From: Elysia marginata
Lineage: Eukaryota; Mollusca; Gastropoda; Plakobranchidae
NCBI GenBank assembly: GCA_019649035.1
Contig: BMAT01007789.1
Location: 155,663 to 177,421, forward strand
Direction of reading: 5' to 3'
Length of the DNA: 21,759 bases
Position 1 is the first letter of the stretch. Every line of letters starts with the position of its first letter. Positions 8,764-18,500 of the stretch are shown in pieces. The notes below the pieces were generated by a model. That model saw nothing but the letters and a program-made list of their open reading frames with translations, did no database searches and had not been told where the DNA came from. A program made the translations under genes and the position numbers.

Positions 8764-8856
8764 AGAAAGCGTGGACAGCGGGACAAGATAAAAGATGGAC
8801 TAACAAAGTGGCTTGGCACAGGAAGGATGGTGAACCTTTTGGGAGCAACTACCTAA
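8764..8856 (+). pseudogene. C-terminal relic of a non-LTR retrotransposon reverse transcriptase (copy 2)
   Basis: The frame reads RKRGQRDKIKDGLTKWLGTG, then RMVNLLGATT and stop TAA at 8854. This fits the LINE C-terminal pattern RGRQRxKxxDGLxxWLGxG...LxxxxDRxxW. The expected R of GRQR is missing and the frame stops just before the DRxxW block. Its pattern differs from the copy at 8264, so the two come from different LINE families or distant copies. Both are on the plus strand, 420 bases apart. Confidence 0.55.
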
Positions 8857-9431
8857 TAGGCAGACTTCAGAGTGATTTAAATATTTTAAAGATCTAAAAT
8901 TAGCGTTGGAGAGACTTAGACCTTGAAAACGTGAAAGCACCTGAAATGTCTGCCTCCAGTATGATTAAAGTCTTTGACTAGCTTTGATCGGTCAGATACG
9001 TATGTAAAATTTTCGGCATGAGACTTCACCACCGCTTTCTCACCTCATCGGAAAATGTGTAATGAGCGTCCGACTTCTACACACTGTTCCGCATGTTCCA
9101 GTTTTGGATGACTGCGCTAATATCTGTTGATCTGTAGTCTATGCTGAAGCTAAAAGTATGCTGAAGGGGCCACCGTGTTTTTGTGCCTTGCTTCGAACTT
9201 TTGAAGACAATTTATGAAACACATGAGGGGAATAGAACAGCAGAAAGTATATTCTTTATATGTTATTTACTGATATAGGTAAATGCAAGCAGCACGTGAG
9301 CTGTTTTTTCTGTTGTTGTTTTTTTTTTCTTTTTTAAAAATTTTGTTCATGGTTGTTGCATGGTCTACGCTCAGGGTTCAAGTTACATCATTTTTTTATT
9401 CTATCGCACAGCCTCTACCTAATTTTCTGTC
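8857..9431. other. no gene seen
   Basis: The stretch holds T-runs near 9317-9340 and otherwise unassigned sequence. I saw no exon with splice signals on either strand. Confidence 0.5.
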
Positions 9432-9550
9432 TGTGACTTGATGAAGGTGAGATTAGGGCCACATCCGAATCATCACAACAGATTCTTGTCATTGCTGATT
9501 TCATGAGTTCTATAGCGGCCACGACGCAACCAAAAGTTGACATGACTATA
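9432..9550 (-). pseudogene. partial second copy of the kelch C-terminal segment
   Basis: On the minus strand from 9546 the frame reads VMSTFGCVVAAIELMKSA, paralleling VMSTFGCVVANIPHEILKQQ in the neighbouring copy. The DNA match continues to TCATCAAGTCACA at 9432-9444. It covers only the end of the coding segment and its 3' flank, and the kelch-like VVGGEDD part is missing. The two copies lie in tandem about 190 bases apart, so a local duplication of the exon end is the simplest explanation. Confidence 0.45.
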
Positions 9551-9675
9551 GGGAGACGATATTAATTTTCTATAAAGTCTGACTCTAAATTTTATCAAAT
9601 CTCATGTGCCTAAATAGTATGTGACTTGATGAAATTGAGATGAGGGCCGCAACGAAAATATTACAAGAGCTCCTG

Positions 9676-9911
9676 TCACTGCTGCTTGAGTATTTCATGA
9701 GGGATGTTGGCCACAACGCAGCCAAAAGTCGACATGACTGTAGGAAGTTCCTGGCCCTCTGACCACGCCCAGCGGTCACCCTCGGTATCTCAGTCCCCGT
9801 TTTCTGCTGCTGGTACTCCGGACTTGGTGCCCTGTCGCAGCCAGCAGATTCCAGCCATGCAGTTGCGATCGTCTTCCCCACCCACGACCAGGATGGTGTA
9901 TTTCACCACAA
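9676..9911 (-). pseudogene. kelch-repeat protein terminal exon with one internal stop
   Basis: On the minus strand a T-run and CTCCTAG (ending at 9912) form a splice acceptor. The frame then reads VVVKYTILVVGGEDDRNC, CWLRQGTKSG, a stop TGA at 9792-9790, then DRWAWSEGQELPTVMSTFGC, VVANIPHEILKQQ and a terminal TGA at 9678-9676. A hydrophobic strand ending VVGG, followed about 45 residues later by W-x-x-G-x-x-L-P and FGCVVANIP, is the pattern of kelch beta-propeller blades in kelch-like (BTB-kelch) proteins, which act as Cullin-3 substrate adaptors. The internal TGA lies where CGA (arginine) is likely, a CpG-type transition. I see no other exon of such a gene nearby. It is probably a stray duplicated exon; a live gene with an unusual stop is less likely. 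Confidence 0.5.
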
Positions 9912-10485
9912 CTAGGAGAACATGATGCGAAAAAAAAATTCCCTAAATATATTGATATTTTTTTTAGCTTTTAAAGTTTGGGAGTCAAGAAAAGTGTCTT
10001 GGTTAAAGCAATTAAAAATTCCGACTTCCGACTCATTAACCTTGAGTGCGAGACAATTATTTTCTTGCCGTTCTTTTAGAAAATAAAAAAATAAAGTTAG
10101 TTTTGCTGCTATGTCTTTTCATGCTTGATAGGATAGATTCTAGAAGTAATGAATTGGATTTGAATGTTACAATTTGATGTGCTGGCGATTTACACAGTGC
10201 AACTTTTTAAGTTTACACATGTTAAAGATTTCTTGCAATTATCATAAATCAAGATTTATTGTAATTTTATTATGCTAAAGAAATGAGAGAATAAAAAGAG
10301 CTAGTATTTTTAGGGGGTATTTTGATTTGTTCAATTTTCAGTACGTGATTCTGTGGATTAGGTTGCAAGGCAACAAGAGAGTTACAAATTACAAATTTCC
10401 TTCTTTTTTCACCTTTGTATGATAGAAATTTGTCTTTCTCTGTTCCCTTACGATTCGTTTCAACTGATACTTTTTTATTCACCTT
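9912..10485. other. no gene seen; AT-rich unassigned DNA
   Basis: The minus-strand open frame at 10270-10482 is lysine/asparagine-rich because of base composition and has no recognisable domain. No RNA gene is seen. Confidence 0.5.
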
Positions 10486-10639
10486 AGACCTTGTGCAAGG
10501 ACGGCGATAGTGTATGATGTAACAGCACCCATTATGATAGGTAGCGTGGATTTTACTGCAGACAATTGACTAACGATCACCGTTAGCCCATCAGCCATCC
10601 TGAAATTTTCTTCCTTATGGGCTTCGTCTTCCTGGGCGG
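10486..10639 (+). repeat. dispersed repeat, copy 2 (partner of 5844-6123)
   Basis: AGACCTTGTGCAAGGACG at 10486 matches AGACCTTGCGCGTTGACG at 5844. The shared sequence continues through GTGTATGATGTAA, GGATTTTACTGCAGA, GACTAACG and CTTATGGGCTTCGTCTTCCT. It has one internal unit where the other copy has two, and it ends like unit 2 of copy 1. The orientation is the same, 4.6 kb apart. Confidence 0.7.
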
Positions 10640-11918
10640 GTTTCTAACGCAAGGTTTCCAATACCTGAGATCAACTAACCATCAAATAACGGAAAAATAG
10701 TAACACCTACCTGCCCCGTAGAGAGCGTTTGAGAGTGACGGCCCCTGTGACCATGTGTTATCATTGGAGTTAAGCTCTAAGTACTAAAACTGGTAATTTT
10801 CACCAGTGCGATGATGCAACATCCAGCATCATGGAGCTCCCCCCTACCCTCTAATACACCCAGGGGTGAGATTTCACGGTCGCTAACTTGTCTAAATTTC
10901 ACGACATTCTAATTTCTAGTAGGCCAAGTGGCGACGTGGAAAATTCCCAGATAATCTAAGTAAATTTCGTATACACTGTCAATACTCAAAACAAGCTGCA
11001 TGTGTATTTGAAGATATGAACTGGTCTTAAAAGAGAAAAAAAACCAAAAGAAGATGCAATTTAAAAAACCGCACGGGACAAAACGATTACAGCCAGCGTT
11101 ATCAAGGTAATGTTTGCCTGTTTTCTATAGCATCAAGAAAAAAAAACAACTTCTGGGCCTAGTGTTTACCTCGCCAAAAGACGGAACTTGGCGATCTTCC
11201 CCGACTAGAACTAGTATACAATTGGGTTTACTATGCATTTGGTTTATTGTAAATTTTATTAAAATTTAATTTTTGTACTTATGTGCTATTAAAATGGAGC
11301 TCATCAATCTACTGCTAAAGTGCTACTGATCTTGTCATGATGAAAACTTCTTGTATTGTCTTACTATCATATTATGGTTGATTGTTTAGCAATCAATTGC
11401 AATGCCGGTTCCAGCAAATGCCGAAAAGTTATCTCATCTATCTTAATGAAGTTATTAAAATCTTACGGGTATGCAAGAATTACATGTGATAATGCGTTTC
11501 TCTGAAAAACTAAAACCCATTATTTTGTCCCACGCTTCCTTTTTCTTGCCTATCAACCAATTACAGGTAGGCTACACAATAACTTGAGCAATCTAGAATT
11601 TCCGTTCACCTTGTAAGCTAAGCATGCGACCGTTTTTGAGCGTATAATAGCGGGGCTGGTTGGGCTCATGCAGATGAAATACGTACAGCTCCTTGGTAAA
11701 AAAAGAAATTTTCTTTTACATACGATTCGCTAACTGTGTATCACGAAATGTTATCAAGACCGTTTGAACGTATACTTGAGGCTTAACTTTTTTACCAAAA
11801 TAAATCCCATTCAAGCAAGCTAAGCAAAATACTTGAATCTTGCGTTAGAACACCTTAGTTATGCGACAGGCACAAACAGTATGGTAGGTCCTATGAAAAA
11901 AAAGGGGGCGGAGAGAGA
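10640..11918. other. no gene seen; unassigned intergenic DNA
   Basis: I read both strands for exons and found none. Short A-runs near 11034-11046 and 11138-11150 and the gastropod-like word GTAGGCTAC near 11567 are present. Nothing suggests an RNA gene. Confidence 0.5.
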
Positions 11919-12051
11919 TTTCAGCACATGTATGTATCAACAAAAGTAGCGGGCTTGAGGAGTCCCGAGAGATAATTGAAATTTGAACAGGCGATAGATA
12001 TTATTTCAGGCTAGGAAGTGAGGGTTGGGTGATAAAGACTGTAAGATTGAA
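11919..12051 (+). repeat. dispersed repeat, copy A
   Basis: The copy runs from TTTCAGCACATG to GTAAGATTGAA and shares GGGCTTGAGGAGTCC, GTGAGGGTTGGGTGAT and GTAAGATTGAA with 13981-14106. It has an 8-base TGTATGTA insertion relative to that copy. Both copies are preceded by a G-rich run. The family is unidentified and non-coding. Confidence 0.8.
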
Positions 12052-13130
12052 ATTTTTGTGATATTTGCCTCTTACAAGCCCATCTGATTCTATGAGGTAC
12101 TGGATGAAGTTGGCCTAGATCTAGATGTAAACAGTCCAAACCAGTCATGGATAAATAAAACTACATGTGTTTGGATTGGATGACACCAAAACAAAAGATC
12201 GCTCGATCAAAAACAGCAACACCTCCCCATCTTCTCTCACTATCTAGCATAAGATAGGATACTAGTACTAGTAGTAGGCCTACTGGTGGAGAAGGACGGT
12301 CCGGTATGGACTGCGCATGTGTGGAGAAGCGCGTCTATGCAGAGAGTTAGAAAACATTTACTATTAACATTATGAACATTATGGAAAAAGGAAGGAAATG
12401 ATGTAAAATGCATGAGACCAAAGAGGAATCGTACGCAAAAATGTCAGCATATAGAATTTAAGATTAACAGAAAGAAAAAAGACAAATTTGAATTAAGTCA
12501 CTTGTTAAAACACTTCTAACCAACCGTGTCATGTATATAGACTTGGAACAATGGCACACGGGGGAAAAGAGCAAATCAAAACAAAAATCAACACTTTAAA
12601 AAATCTCAATTCTTTCGTCTCTCTCTCTCTCTCTCTTACTACCGGTACGAACAAAAGCAGTTAGCTTACCGTATATGGAGGAATGAAACTGTATTTAAGA
12701 CCATCGATTGCAACAAAACGGTTACCGTGCTGTAAAGCTAAGATTGAAAAAGGGAGATGTGTGTGTGTGGGGGGGGGGGTAAAGGCGGTCCAATGATGGT
12801 TTGAAAGGACATTATTTTTCAGCAGTTTTAAAAATAATGTTTCTACATTATTTCAGAAAAAAAGCTCGTATTTCATTGTCACAGCGTACACTTCATGCTT
12901 AATTCATGACTTTCTTACTTGAACCTGTAGTAAGTAGTCCTAGTAAGGAAGGAAAAAGAACGAAATAGCACAAATCAACAATACGAATGGATAACTGAGA
13001 AAAAGTTTTTTTTTTGTTGGTTTTTTTCTTTTTTTATTTGGATCGTTCAATGAAATAAAGGGACATAATAATGTAATTTTACTTAAAGTGGAGATCACCA
13101 TTCTGCAAAAACACTCGTTTTCTTTTTGCG
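12052..13130. other. no gene seen; intergenic DNA upstream of the coiled-coil gene
   Basis: It contains CTAGATCTAGAT near 12116, a TC run at 12618-12636, a GT/G-run at 12758-12779, and T-runs near 13006-13036. No exon is supported. Confidence 0.5.
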
Positions 13131-13146
13131 GTAAATTAAGTGTTCA

Positions 13147-13251
13147 TCACGTGACAGTATCCAAGGCGTTCTCACATTTGCATAGAACTGTTTTGACATG
13201 GCGGACGGCTGACGAGGGACTGGAAAGCGGCAGCCTGGGGTTCAATATTTA
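13147..13251 (+). promoter_or_regulatory. probable promoter and 5'UTR of the CCDC42/CFAP73-like gene
   Basis: Just before the start codon lie TCACGTGA (13147-13154), GTATCCAAGGCGTT (13157-13170), ATTTGCAT (13176-13183) and ATGGCGGAC (13198-13206). The second site matches the left half of an RFX X-box (GTHNYY-AT-RRNAAC) and the RR of the right half, but lacks the final AAC. RFX control is usual for ciliary genes, so this is of interest but weak. A tiny upstream frame M-A-D-G-stop occupies 13198-13212. No TATA box is present. Confidence 0.35.
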
Positions 13252-13334
13252 ATGAAGATGGCAACTCACGCTCCCTATCAACTTGATCTGGATAACCAGA
13301 AAAGAAACGTCTTTGTCACGCAACTGCACGAACG
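13252..13334 (+). CDS. exon 1 of the CCDC42/CFAP73-like gene
   Basis: Two near-adjacent ATGs (13252, 13258) open MKMATHAPYQLDLDNQKRNV then FVTQLHE. The exon ends in CG before donor GTGAGAG (13335). The phase-2 end joins the A at 16274 to give CGA (arginine), after which the frame stays open. An in-frame TAA just before the first ATG (13249-13251) blocks any further upstream start. Confidence 0.7.
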
Positions 13335-15555
13335 GTGAGAGAAATGAAAGAAAGCATGTTTACGAAGAAATTGATTTAGAGGTCTTCGTCTATACCGAGA
13401 CGTCCGAGTTCCTAAATAAAATTCCAACGAGTGGGCTTGAGTGTTCTTGTTTAAGCTCTCGGTTTTGAATTGAGTTTTAACAAAACGGTATTGTTTATAA
13501 CACATGGAAAGGAAAATGGGCCTTGTACAGTAGAAACCCCTTAAATTAAATCTTAAAGGGATGGACACAAACTTCGAGATAAGACTTAGAGAGGGTTAAA
13601 AAGTAAGCTTTGCACTGTAATGAATAAGATTTATTTTACTCCTCAAGACAATTTTTTTTTTGGTTTTTAACAGTTTTATCACTTGCCTCTCTCATCAGGC
13701 CCTTTCATACAAATCACAGAAACAAAAATCCTCTGTGTTGGCTGTGACAGGGCAAATACTTGTTGAACTAGTGTAGGCCCATAGATTTTTATCATTTATA
13801 CTTCACTTTTGAAGGTTTCTACAGCATGCCACTAGTTTTCATGTTTCCCCACTTTGTACTAAACTGCTGTACATTGCGCTAGAATAGGCCTGTATACAGT
13901 AGAATTCAGCAAACCAAAATTTTTGGGTCCTGTCAAAGTCGATTGTTGGTCAGAGAGGGGGGTGGGGGGGGGGGAGGCTATTTCAGCACATCAACAAAAG
14001 CAGTGGGCTTGAGGAGTCCAGGGAAAAAGTTGAAATTTAAACAGTCGATAAATCTTATTCAGGCTAGAAAGTGAGGGTTGGGTGATTAAGACACTGTAAG
14101 ATTGAATTAAGTTTGAATCTTTGCCTCCTCCCCTATCTCCTTTTCTCTCTTCACTCATACCATCCCATCAAAATCCCAATGCATCTTGGTGCATGTGCAA
14201 CCCTATGTTTATTTTGCTTGACCAAGTTTATGCACTGCGTCATGCTCACCCGTACACACAAATGCTTACGCTGTCAGTGGTATCCACTAGCTGTCAACAA
14301 TGGAATGATAGAACCCAAATAAAGAGGCAATCTTTCTTTTTTTAGCTATTTTGCAGGCTTCTAGGCTAATCCTGGTTGCACAATCACATGGTCTTGATTA
14401 GAGTGTACTTATGTGAAGATACAAATTCTGATCTTTTTTGTTGTTGTTTTTTAAGTGGACTCAAAATATTTGAAAAGTAAGAATAAAATGTTTTAATTGA
14501 AAGGCAGTGGCTGCCAAAATAATTTCAGTTTTCCACAAGAAACAATACCTACAAAAAAAATGAAAGAGTTTTCCTCAAACCACCTAATGGGCATTTTATT
14601 TTCGGTTCATCACATTTTTTGGTTTAGCCATTTTAAGTGCAAAGAGATGCTACTACACCTAGCTCTAGCTTTTGTAATTATCAAGGTTGAACCAACAGAC
14701 ATAAAACACATTTTTTATGACTAAAAGAGTACACATGATTTTTTAGTTGACTTATTGGCTGATGCTTGAGTCTTCTTAGGCATGAAAGTTGAAGATACTG
14801 CAGTTTTGTGTTTTTTGTTCTTTGTCTGCAAAGAAACACTAATTTTGCCAACAATGTTGCATAAATTATTTTCATACTTGTTACTCTGCTGTGGACAAAC
14901 CAAGTGCACTATTTCTCATATATGGTTTACACTGCAGATACTTAACTTGGTTTGTCCCAGGCAATACTGTTAATGTAACATCCACTTAAATATGTCTCAA
15001 TCTGCATGGCAAGCAATTTCTAGTAGAGCTATTAGTAACTCTTGTTTACTAATGTGCATACAAGAAGATACAGCCAAGTCCAGATAACTCAAACCTAGAT
15101 ATTTTGAGTACTTGTTTCATTCAAACTATATTTTTATTATTGATCTTATTTCTCTTTTATTAAATATTAAATACTTTGCTCTTTATTACTCAATCAACAT
15201 ACAGATTACATTAAAAAAAAAATTTACATTGTGACAGGCTCACTGCTAACATAACAAAATTGTATAATTGAGAATAAGGATTACAATAACAGGCCTGTGA
15301 AAAACACCAACAAAAACAGCAATAACCTGCAACAACAATGAAAACACTGACAATAATAATAATAATAGTAATAGATCTGGTCAGAGAGCTAGAGTGATAC
15401 ATTTTATTTTCTGCTCCTCTGTGAGTTTAGAAGGTAGGCTCTACTTTGATTATTAATGGCCTGTCCGGGAACACGTTTAAAGCGCTTAGAGTATATTAGT
15501 GAATTAGGGGCTTTATAAAAACGCTCTTTGTAATAACAATAATAATAGTTTTGAT

Positions 15556-15592
<37 letters not shown>

Positions 15593-18500
15593 TTGGTGAT
15601 GATGATAATAATAATCATGATTATGATAATAATAATAATAATATTAATAATAATAAAAAGATCATTAAAATAATACTTTTAATAGTAGACTGAGGAGCAA
15701 AAATGACAACAGAAATATCAACTATAATGATGATCATAGCAACACCTCTTACATTCAGGACTTCATTCAACCACACTGTAACTCTCTTACTTAGATTTCA
15801 CTTTGCTGAAAACGAAATCATATCCAAGTACTCCTTTACCCTTCTGAGTATACCTATAATTCAAAGTTAAACTTATATTTCATGAGGTTTGAAATATATG
15901 GACTTGACTGCTAAAGTTTGAAAGAACCTGAAAGTCATTTTTTGAGTCAGCATATGTACCTTTAAGAACTAGAGAAAATTGAGCTGAGGCTTGCTTGAAA
16001 AGCTCTGGTATTGCAGTTTTGACTGACCCAGACTTACCAGAAAACAGACTTTGTCACGATGGCAGACAGGCTGAGTATGTAGACTTTTTGCTCTTTTTTT
16101 CTAATGCAGGTCTAGAGAAATTACTTGATTATCAATGATATTTGATTGATTTCACAATTTTTGGAGAAATTTTAATCTTGGATTGTAAGAGTGCTCTAAT
16201 TTTATACTACTTTAATCAATGCCACACTTGATGATAAGCTTTTTTTTCTTTTAATTGAAAATTGTGACCACAGAGATGATGAAGAGGACATCACAGCTTT
16301 CCCAGTGGTCAAGGAATCAGGGGATAAGCTTATTGAGACTGGCATCAACACGCTGCAGAAGACATTGCTACTCAAGAAAGAGGTTGAGGTGGATAAAGTG
16401 AATGCTCAACTGGAAGCAAAGCGCTATGAGTTTAAGCAGCGAATGGAAACCTGTGCCCATCGGCAGATCCAAGTCCAGAAAAAACAACAACAGGTGAGAA
16501 AATTGTTATCACCAAGAGTCAGAGTAAAACAACGCCAAACTGCTCATCTCTAATAATCTTTTATATGTATTGAATATCTCATATTTATCAACAGCAGGAG
16601 AAAAAAGAACTATTGGTATTACAATTAGTTTCAAAATCCAAATTTTTGTTGTTATTAGCGCCCTGTAATTTATTCCTTATTATTAAAATATTAACGTCCT
16701 GTAATTTAGTTTTGTAAATTTTGAGATGCCATATCCATAAAAACACAAACATGAAGAGGTTAAAAAAGCGCCAAAACCACTCTCCATTTAAATATCTCAA
16801 GCTTTTTCTCACAGCTCTACTCTCTTTATATGTATGAAGCTTAAAAACAGGATTTACCCCCAACTGGCTGCCCTTTGCGTAATGTTAGAGTAAAGGTACA
16901 GTTTAGTTTGGCAAAACAGACTAGCAAGTTTTCTTAAGTTCATTAAGGAAAATCTTTGTCTTTGAGGAATGGGTGTTATAACTTTTTTTCAAGGGTATCA
17001 GCCAAGTGTTTAGGTTGTAACTTTTATTGGAATGTTTGCGAGATGTCAGTGCTTTGTATGGAAGTTAAATTTGGCATCACCAGTTTCTTTTAACGGATCC
17101 TGTCAAGCTATCAACCAGTAATAAACTTTTTTGGTTCTTTCAGATGAAAGACAGGGTCTCAAAATTTGAAAAATTTATTCAAGAAAATGAAGCAAAGCGG
17201 AGAAGAGCTATACAGAAATACCAGCAAGAAGTCAAGTTGAGAGAACAGAAAGCGATAGAATTTTCATCATTACATGATCAATTACAGCATTATAAAAACA
17301 AGTAAGAAACATTTTGGGGCTTTTAAAAATCTCTAGTGTTTGAACATAATCGCAATATGTTTATTCTGGAATTGATCTTGCTTTCCAAAATTTACTAAGA
17401 AAGCTCAGAGCTTTTTAAAACAAGTTTTTATGAGCTTTGATCTGCAAATTTATGACGAAGAAAATTGTAAAAAAAACATCATATATAATTTTATTTTTGT
17501 TGTACAGTAGGAACCTCCAAAATCAAATTCTGGTTATTCAAAATCCTCATTATTCAAAATTATGCAGGTGTGAAATTTTTTATTTCCTTTGTTAGATTTG
17601 ATCTCATGATTCTAAGTGTAATTAAATTCTCCTATTCAAAATTAAAATCTCGGTCTAGAGAAGGTCTTCTTTTTGCTTCCTAGCAATTTTTCTTCTCCAT
17701 AGTATGAAAAGCTTGTGATAAACACCCAGTGCATTAAGTAGAAACCACACATGACTGATAGAATCCGTTATTTCTTTTTATCATGTGTGTAAGAGCAGGG
17801 TGAGAGAGGAAAGTGCTATATATAAGTAATAAAGCAGAGATATGGCACAATAAATAAAACTTGTTTCTTTGAGTATAATTCAAATCCTCTTAATTTGAAT
17901 TTTTCTTATTCCCAAGAGATTTGACTTATGAGATTTCCACTGTATATTTCTTTATAGGTTTAATTTTTCAATCCAGAGGATATAATGTGGCTGGGAGAAA
18001 CTTTAGTGATTTTAAATTTTCTTTTTGTGAATAGTGCTTTAGTGACAGTTTATTATTTTCTTTTTGCTACTTTTTATTTTTTTTTAATGTGTACTTTTTC
18101 TTTTCTTTTTCAGACTTAGAAAGCTGGAAGCCAAAGCAAAAGCATACAAAATATATGAAGAATATTTACAAGGAGTCATTGATGCTATGCCAGAGGGTAA
18201 AATTTTAAAAAAATTATAATATAGCAAACCTGGCAAAATTTTACTTCTATACTTATTCGATTGAGCTTACACATTTGTGCTAAGACATAGGCCTGCAGAT
18301 GGGCCGGGGCTAATAGGTTCTATAAATAAACTGTAAGAGTACGGTTTCAGTTACATGACAGTACCCATCCCTGGCTGCTTGTTTTCACATAACAGACGTT
18401 AACATTCTGCAATATCTGGTGTTAAGTCAATGATAGTAATTGACTATTTTAGTAAACAAGGTGTGTGAGAGTGTGTGTGTGCAATGTATCATATTGTAAA

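Larger units (their letters stand above)
13335..16273 (+). other. intron 1 of the CCDC42/CFAP73-like gene
   Basis: The intron runs from GTGAGA to a T-run and CCACAG. At 2.9 kb it is the longest intron. It carries repeat copy B (13981-14106), a retroelement-like tail with AAT repeats (15460-15660), and two lone CAGTAGAA words after TA (13528, 13897) that resemble the MITE ends. The open frames inside (14113-14973 on either strand) look like chance frames and are not flanked by convincing splice pairs. Confidence 0.65.

Noticed and set aside
13278-13568. 96-residue minus-strand frame over exon 1
   Set aside because: It shows no domain or splice support, whereas the plus strand gives a phase-compatible first exon.
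13526-13910. TACAGTAGAAACCCC at 13526 and TACAGTAGAATTC at 13895 as ends of one MITE
   Set aside because: The two words are in the same orientation, so they are not an inverted terminal pair. Each may be a lone decayed end.
14113-14973. Several short frames on both strands in intron 1
   Set aside because: They are hydrophobic or low-complexity, lie in an intron, and lack matched splice sites or recognisable motifs.
15541-15660. CRISPR-like or satellite array at the AAT repeats
   Set aside because: It is a plain trinucleotide microsatellite without spacers.
16059-16074. Alternative first exon ATGGCAGACAGGCTGA with donor GTATGT, 200 bases before exon 2
   Set aside because: It has a good Kozak context and can be spliced in frame. 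However, the GTATGT donor needs the weaker GAG acceptor at 16275, and the CAG acceptor needs a poor GTAGAC donor. Exon 1 at 13252-13334 uses the stronger acceptor and encodes a longer, more protein-like N-terminus. It could still be a minor alternative start.
16305-16553. Open frame extending past 16493
   Set aside because: The part after 16493 is intron: CAG/GTGAGA is a strong donor, and the residues after QQQ lose the family match.
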